DNA of 64,000 bases. It comes from Boletus sp. NGJ. Its lineage: Eukaryota > Basidiomycota > Agaricomycetes > Boletales > Boletaceae. The notes under the pieces are model-generated. The model had not been told where the DNA came from. It was given only the letters and a program-made list of their open reading frames with translations, and ran no database searches. Every line of letters starts with the position of its first letter. Positions within the stretch are counted from its first letter, which is position 1. Where the stretch lies: positions 186,001 through 250,000 of the forward strand of contig JAGTXK010000178.1 of assembly GCA_019096195.1 (NCBI GenBank), in the 5' to 3' direction. This document shows positions 58,161 through 64,000 of this stretch, piece after piece. The position numbers and the translations under genes were made by a program.

Positions 58161-60480
58161 TCACAGGAAGATGATGTTTGGTCCTAGGTTGGTCACCGCT
58201 AGGGCGATCTGTTCCTTGTGGTCTTGGATTTGTAATTCGATGATGATGAACTTCTCGATTTTGCCTCCGGCATTGGCGGTGCCATCGGTGTTGTACACAG
58301 TCAGGGCGCAGGGTAGTCTGTGTGTTTGTACTCCCTGTTTGGTGATGAAGTCTTCGTGGATTGACGACCAGGTGCACCTGGAGTTGATGAGTGCTCTGAC
58401 TTCTACTTGCTCTCCACTCAAGGTGCTTAGTTTCACTGGGATCTCGAGGGAGTTCCTTTTTGTCGCATGTGGGGATGCTTTTCAGAACTGGGGGGGTTTT
58501 GCAGGTCCCTTAGCACCCAGTATGCATCCTCTGATGTCATTTTTCGGAGTTCCTGAATGAGGTCCCAAGACACTTCGATCGTTCTGGCATCGTGGACAAA
58601 GGACTTCAGGTGTCTGATGCTTCGTTTGACATCAGGGTGTTCTACCTGAGCCTTCATCCATTGCATGGACCAGGGGTCCAGCATATTCAGCCAGGAATGA
58701 GAGGATGTCGCTTCCTTTCGTTCATTCTCCTTGGGGTGTTTTCATGGCATTGTCCATGAGTCATTTGGTCTGTCATCCTTCTTTATTGACGGGTGGAATA
58801 CTACCTTTCATTTGGCCTTGGGACAACTTAAGATGGTGACCTTTTTTGTTTCTGGAAGATTCACCTGGGCTTCCATTGGTTCAACCTTGTCACTGCACAA
58901 GACTATGAAACGGTTCTTTTGCAATGACTTAGGGTATCATACAGTAGGTCGGTTGTCATTTACTGTACTAGGAGAAAAGACGAGTCGTTCTTTACATCTG
59001 GGGTGTACTCTACTGTGGGCTTTGCCTGTTCTGCGTCTGTTATCATCGTTCTTATTCTCTCGAACATCTCCAGGGCCACTTCTTGCCCATTGATTATGAT
59101 GCCCCTCGCTTGACAAGGGCAGGGGCATGGGGGGTGGTCTGCGTAAGGCCATGGCTTCAAACATTTGCAGCAGGCTCCAGCTCCGCACACTTTGTTGAGC
59201 TCCATGCGAGCGCCTTGTCTGGAGAACATTCCGGTTTGCTGAGGGTGCGGACACGCTGTGGGTGTCAGGGGTTGTGGAGCTGGCAGGACTCCGGCAGGAG
59301 GCGTGTATCTGGGACAGGGGACGAATTGAGGGTTGTACATTGGGCCAGTGGCATACACAGAAGTTACCCACTTCCTTTCTGCAATGGCATTGAGGACCTC
59401 CTCTGCCCTCACCAACACTTCTTCCCATTCTCATATGTCGATGCTGTTGATGAGTTCTGGCTTAAACCTCTCGACATACTCTACCAGGTCGTTCTTGGCC
59501 TGGCAATGGATCTGGTTCACGATTGTCTGTCCATTTATCCTTATATCAAATTTGGCTTTGATGGCCAGCTGGTAGAGTTGAGTGAAGTAATCCTCGATGA
59601 TGTTCTTCCCTTGTCTGAGTGTGAAGAGTTTCTGCTCAGCCATCTTCGTGAGACCTGCAGGTTGGAAGGTTTTCTTTAGCTTTTTGATGAAGAATTCAAA
59701 GCTGATAAGGGCATAAGTGTTGCCCTTGGCCAGCAGATCTGAGAAGTGGCCTGCCACATTGTCACTGCGCATGTATGACAGGGTGATGAGGATTTTCTGC
59801 TAATCAGTCAGCTCAGTCTTGAAGCTACTCAGGTAGAGAGTCATCGTCCTCCACCATTGGATGAATCTCTCCTTATTCCCATCGTAGTGCTCCAGCTTGG
59901 AGGCCAAGCTCTTGCTAATTTGGGGGGAAGTTGGCAGGAATCCACGAGCTGGCGCCCTTGGCTGCCCAGGTGAATTCTGGCCGGATGGTGGTGATGGGTG
60001 GACGGCAGTGGATGGGCCAGCGGTGGGGCCCAGGGTGTTCTCACAGGGGATGGGATGTTGACCCTGATGGGGGTTGCATCAGGTTCGTGGATTAGAGGTG
60101 GGGGTCCAGCCACTTCGGGGTCCTCTACAAATTGCTGGCACCATACATTGTAGCGGAGGATTGATTGGTGCAGGTGGGTAGAGATGGGGAGTCAGGCGGT
60201 GGGCTGATTGAATTGGAGGATTTGGAGGCCCTGGGTGGCAGCTCTCTGTGCCAAGTCCATGAAGCTCCTAGGAGTGGGGGGGGCGATGGAGGCGGGGCAA
60301 CTGTATGGGCTCGGGACAGTGGTCATTGTCCCTTTGTAGTCTGGCAAGTTCGGTGAGTCGTGTAATGGTACGAACATGTCGAGTGTGTGTCGGGGAGTAG
60401 GTCGTGAGGGTGGTGTGGACAATGAGGGTGTATTCCGGGTGAGCCCAGACGTATCAGCGGCGGAAGACATTGTAGGAGTG
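58161..60480 (-). pseudogene. Second Ty3 fossil: gag and protease region
   Basis: The gag core is clearest at 59431-59772 (GKNIIEDYFTQLYQLAIKAK). The N-terminal part up to about 60480 is Pro/Ser/Thr-rich. A Cys-rich segment (ACCKCLKPWPYADHPP) at about 59145-59185 stands where the zinc knuckle would be. A retroviral-type protease remnant lies at about 58161-58436 (VEVRALINSRC). It is part of a broken element. Confidence 0.8.
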
Positions 60481-60539
60481 TGTTTGCTCGGGAGGCAGCT
60501 TGAAAAGAATAACAGCGGAAAAGACCATGCACTGTCAGG

Positions 60540-61193
60540 AAGGGGGAGAGTTGGAGGAACCGGAGTATAACTTCCTTACTACAGGAAGGTGCTGCATGGG
60601 AGAAAGGCGAGATAAATCTCCCTATTACAGCTGCGTGACGTTACAGGTGATCATGTGAACCTGCCCTCTGTAGTGTTGAGAGGGATATGGACAGCTAGAC
60701 ACTCAGCTGATGACGGGGGCTAGTGCTCTATGCCCGGTAGCAATGTTATCCGATTTATGACGCTGGATGGGCATATATGCAAGCATTTCGCTGAGTGCTT
60801 TACTCGAGTACATCACATGTACTAGCAGGTTCCTCTAACCTGAGGTCCGGTGTGGGGTGAACGGTGGCGAAGAGCCTGCATGCTCGGAAGTGGGGGAGGA
60901 GATAAGGGCGAAGAGTTGGAGTCAATGAGCCTCTGATCTCCTTACTTTCTCTCTCAATTGTAGCCTGTGTCCTGCGCTCGCAACCACCTAGTAGGCTGGA
61001 ATTACGCTTATCGCTAACAGAACTCTTGAGGACAGGGCCTCAAGGGTCTATGATTGTCTTGAGGGATAGATGTGGGGAGAGGGGAGTGGAGAAAAGAACA
61101 AGCACATTGTTAAAGATAACAACGAGGCTGTGGTGATGGGGGGGAAACAGTCGGGGGTGAAGGGCCCAGTGACCAAGGGGTATTCTTGGAATT
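60540..61193 (-). other. Untranslated leader of the second Ty3 fossil
   Basis: Non-coding stretch between the 5' LTR (ending at 61194 in element orientation) and gag. No clear tRNA-complementary primer site was recognised next to the LTR. Confidence 0.6.
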
Positions 61194-61493
61194 TGAAAGA
61201 AAAAGGACCAATGACACCTGAGAGTCACCCGAGAGTGATATTCAAAGGGTAAAATGGCAATTCCAAGAATGTGTATCTACTACAGGATACGCTACTTTAT
61301 ATAGTGCCTGGACATGGGCATGGACCAGCTTTAGGGCCGGTGTGGAATGTGCTAGAATAGTTACGTAATGTTCTAGGCGGTTCTGTAGCGTGTATGTGAT
61401 GTCATGGGTCTGGGCGTGGCCCTTAGGTTAGTATGTAAGCATCTGTTAGCTAAGTATCATAAATGTCTATGGGGTTAAGGTGAAAATGTTTCA
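61194..61493 (-). repeat. LTR of the second Ty3 fossil (5' LTR in element orientation)
   Basis: 300-bp copy of 54530-54829, followed on the right by the second CTTTC (61494-61498). Confidence 0.92.
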
Positions 61494-62586
61494 CTTTCAA
61501 TCAAATTCTGACATATCTCTGGATCTATATTTCTGCCACTCTATCCCAAATCTTCCATACTCCTTTGGCATGTCTTCAATATTTGGCAAGCTCCTTTTTG
61601 ATATGATGCCAGAGGTGTTCAATAGGATTCAGATCTGGAGATTGTGGAGGCCAATCCAGAACATTAATGCCATTGTTTTCCATCCACTTCTGAACTAATT
61701 TGAAGGTATGTTTGAGATCATTGTCCTATTGAAAGATAACATCCTCCAGAGAAATTCTAGATTCCTCCAAGCTAGAAAGCAAGTTGTTCTGCAAAATGTC
61801 CACATATTGATTGACATCCATCCTCCCCTCAATCTCTGCAAGGTGCCCAACACCTTCCCGACCCATACCATGATATTTTCTCCTCTAAATTTGACTGTTC
61901 TCTGAACCTCTCTGTTAATAAGGGCCTTATCTGCCTGTTTCCATATCCACTTCTTCCCATCTGACCCTATCCTGTTGATTTTGGTCTCATCTGACTGAAT
62001 AACCCTCTTCTAGTCCTCAATAGTTCATTCCTGGTACTTTAGGGCAAAGGCTAAATGCTTCTTCTTGTTTCTTACAGCAAGAAGTGGCTTTTTTTTCTTG
62101 GTTGCAGCCTTGAATGAATATTGTTTGAGGACTCTTCTTACTGTTTGTGAGGAGACTGGACTAGGAATGATGGAATTGATATGGTGGGTAGCCTGGACAG
62201 CATTGGCAACTCTGCCTGCAGTGATTTGAGTAAATAATAGTATGTTGAGAAGTTATGAAAGCTTGGAAGGACAGCCAGAAAGAGATATAGATCTATTGGG
62301 AAGGAGATCCCTGAGTATCCTGGAGACAGTAGACTGGCTGACACCTAGTTTGGAGGCAATATGATAAGTAGAATGACCATTAGAGGCCAGAGAAAGGATG
62401 TTTTCTTTTTGAGAAGTGGAAGTGGAATACATAGTGAATTTGAAAGGTATAAGAGATGAAACCAGCCCTTAAATAGTGTTAGTTGAAGTGATTACTAAGA
62501 TATAGTAACTATGGTAACCATCTGTCATGCTTCCATTAATGGTTACATGTAACAGCTATCAGCCTTTGATAGATCTGATAGGTAGT

Positions 62587-62794
62587 TACAAAATTGAGTC
62601 AGTAACTTGCTAATTTGAATTGACCATATCTCCATGAATACTTATTCGAATTATATAAGGTTTTTCTGGCATGTAGCCAGGAGTGAGCACATTTAGGCAC
62701 CCACTTACACTTTGGCTTTATTTGTTCATGTTCCTGAGTTATATAATTAATACCCTAAAATCTCAAAATATTGACTCGATTGTGGAAGTCACTG
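62587..62794 (-). repeat. Tc1 terminal inverted repeat, right
   Basis: About 208 bp, inverted copy of 54264-54472, beginning TACAAAATTGAGTCAG at its inner end and ending GAAGTCACTG at the outer end beside TA. Confidence 0.88.
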
Positions 62795-63590
62795 TACCTG
62801 CACAAAGGCCATCTCCCTATCCGACAAAGCCTCAGCTCAAGGATACAAGGTAGTTGAGTGAGTAATCATGAAGAAGGGGATCAATATAGGGACACTGTGC
62901 AATCAAATTGCTGGCTTTACAGCTGGTATGTCAATCTGTTTGAAATTTCTTCATGAGCCTAAGGTATTAGTAGAATTAACTATTCTCCCACTCCATCACA
63001 GCACAAAAGGGTTTCTTGACCTGAGACATCTTTGGCATCCAGAAGTCTATGGATTAATCTTATCCTTTCTACAACTACACTTCCCTAAGCTCCATATTTG
63101 TGATGACATGACAGCTGACATGGCAGGAACTATTGTCTTTGCTAATTGTTCAGTTCAAGTTCTTCCCTTTGTCATAAAGGATGGCATCAGATTTGGCTCA
63201 GAAATGGTGGGGCAAATGAGCTCTGATCAGTTCACAGATGTAGTGCTCAATGATATCCAACATTCATGCAAGTTGCTGTATCATCTTGAAGTATATATTC
63301 CATATCAAGAGACTCCCTTCTACTGCTCAGCTATTTAGAGGATGGTGTATGACAAGGAAATACCTTCAATACCCTAAGATCATTTGTATGTCATTATTTT
63401 CTCATGACTTGGAGCTTTGTAACTAACTAGGCATTTCCATTTTGCCACTTGCCAGTGTGACAGAACTTAATATTACAGTTGTATATGCAAACGAGCATGA
63501 CATACTTGAAATCATTCCCTCATCATCACTTTCCTATGTAGCCACTGTTGTTTCATTATAGTATTGCCTCAGCTCAGCTTCTAACCTTTG
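62795..63590 (+). pseudogene. Decayed CACTA (Tnp2-like) transposase gene, C-terminal piece
   Basis: The third piece resumes after the Tc1 element. The open part 62868-63338 contains DLRHLWHPEVYGLILSFLQL and VIKDGIRFGSEM, followed by YHLEVYIPYQETPFYCSAI. This matches the C-terminal domain that follows the DUF4218-like end in Agaricomycete CACTA proteins (basic 'GIRYGS' segment, then a beta-rich domain ending in 'C.iv.rf'). Near 63425-63560 another frame gives LGISILPLASVTEL and YANEHDILEI, the end of the protein. At least four stops or frame changes are present. The segment between 62797 and 62900 is the least certain. Confidence 0.65.
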
Positions 63591-64000
63591 TAGCTTTAAT
63601 ATTAGCTTTTTTGTCTAGCCTGCCTATTTCTTTATGGCCTATGATGCTTTTAGTGAATGAAATGTAGCCTACTATTCAATCTATTAGATGGAAAAAGAAG
63701 TCCATAAATTGACTTAGCTATTGATGTATTAAGTCCAAAAGAGCATTAGGGTTAAACATTGGCTTCATTAAAGCTGCAGAATAGCTTAAAGAGAATAACT
63801 CCTAATTGACTGGTCCAATTTTTGTTTATCTAATAGTTGTCATCAGAAACCATATTTCTATCCCTAATATATAGAGGTCCATAATGAAATGAATGAGATA
63901 AAAAAATTCAGCTTAAAGCTGTAGCAATACTACATTTCAATCCTACTGGATTCCCTTATTGGGCTGACAAAACCTTTACTCTTTGTCATTTTCTTTAGAA
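63591..64000. other. No gene seen; AT-rich decayed DNA
   Basis: This is the likely 3' flank of the CACTA element. Its terminal CACTA motif and target duplication were not found within the window. Confidence 0.4.

Larger units (their letters stand above)
54530..61493 (-). mobile_element. Ty3/Gypsy chromovirus fossil, reverse strand, full-length but broken
   Basis: 6,964 bp with 300-bp LTRs (TGAAAG...TTTCA) and CTTTC duplications. Parts on the - strand, from right to left: 5' LTR, leader, gag, protease, reverse transcriptase, RNase H, integrase, chromodomain, purine tract (AAAAGGGGG), 3' LTR. It is broken, with about ten breaks. The LTRs differ at about 6 of 300 sites (2%), all transitions. 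It is therefore younger than the Ty3 fossil at 2.1-9.4 kb (about 4%) and younger than the Tc1 and CACTA copies around it. It belongs to a different family from the first one: the LTRs are unrelated and no antisense accessory gene is present. Confidence 0.93.
54473..62432 (-). pseudogene. Tc1 transposase (DD34E), broken and interrupted
   Basis: On the - strand an ATG at 62432 opens a helix-turn-helix domain with NGHSTYHIASKLGVSQSTVS near 62340-62400. The catalytic domain follows: SDETKINRIGSDGKKW near 61985 (first Asp), DNDLKHT near 61730 (second Asp) and VLDWPPQSPDLNPIEHLW near 61640 (third acid, DD34E spacing). The C-terminus (RRIQGVIKAKGGHTK) lies on the far side of the Ty3 insertion, at 54475-54525. 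Several in-frame stops and frame changes lie between 61.9 and 62.3 kb, and one stop lies near 61585 before the insertion. The first Asp, second Asp and Glu are all still visible, so decay is through stops and frame changes rather than loss of the active site. Confidence 0.85.
54264..62794 (-). mobile_element. Tc1/mariner transposon with 209-bp terminal inverted repeats, split by a Ty3 element
   Basis: The ends read CAGTAACTTCCAAAATTGAG on the left and the inverse (TGGAAGTCACTG) on the right. They are flanked by TA at 54262-54263 and 62795-62796, the standard Tc1/mariner target. Without the Ty3 insert and one copy of its duplication the element is about 1,562 bp, normal for the family. It is inserted in a decayed CACTA gene. 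The inverted repeats are diverged at a good number of sites and the transposase is broken, so this copy is dead. Confidence 0.88.

Noticed and set aside
62868-63338. 156-codon frame as a new host gene
   Set aside because: Its order and motifs fit the C-terminal domain of the CACTA transposase whose central part ends at the Tc1 insertion 8.5 kb upstream.

Overview
The window reads as nuclear DNA of a mushroom-forming basidiomycete (Agaricomycetes-like). The genes carry many short GT-AG introns of about 45-70 bases. The proteins (Mediator subunit 14, complex I 51-kDa subunit, NIMA-type kinase, yeast-Ade8-type GAR transformylase, PDGG-type MFS porter) are fungal. The transposable elements are typical of Agaricomycetes: Tnp2-type CACTA, Plavaka-like, chromodomain Ty3 and Copia elements. 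The species cannot be told from the sequence.

Layout. (1) 1-15.65 kb is a repeat block. It holds a decayed Plavaka-like transposase fragment (1-1.72 kb), a Ty3/Gypsy chromovirus fossil with 585-bp LTRs and an extra antisense Cys-rich gene (2123-9396, TSD ATTAG), a small MITE-like element (9399-9634), and a reverse-strand Ty1/Copia fossil (10145-15646, TSD TACCT) that itself carries a solo LTR (12396-13130, TSD TGGTT). (2) 15.7-44.3 kb is a host gene island. In order: MFS transporter (+), MED14 (-), NADH dehydrogenase 51-kDa subunit (+), a decaying unknown gene (-), a single-pass membrane protein (-), a small secreted protein (+), NIMA-type kinase (-), an OB-fold-like protein (+), a short unknown protein (+), GAR transformylase (-) and a bHLH factor (-). 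Two degraded pieces of a second 51-kDa-subunit gene lie at 19.40-19.94 and 30.50-30.92 kb, on either side of the working copy. (3) 44.3-48.9 kb has no gene I can support. (4) 48.9-63.6 kb is a stack of nested elements. One decayed CACTA (Tnp2-like) transposase gene was interrupted by an LTR with an A-A-B-B internal structure (50529-52889), which was itself hit by a solo LTR (51067-51618). The same CACTA gene was interrupted by a Tc1/mariner element (54264-62794), which was then hit by a second chromodomain Ty3 element (54530-61493). Target-site duplications date the order of events.

The host genes are ordinary housekeeping and regulatory genes with no shared pathway. Two pairs are divergent across short gaps of about 230 bp (MED14/51-kDa subunit; NIMA kinase/OB-fold protein) and probably share promoters. 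The oldest repeats are AT-rich and almost lack CG dinucleotides. The differences between the LTR pairs of both Ty3 elements are all transitions, which points to cytosine methylation and deamination of repeats in this genome. Intron positions for host genes were set by eye from reading frame and family conservation, so exon edges may be off by a few bases where not stated exactly.
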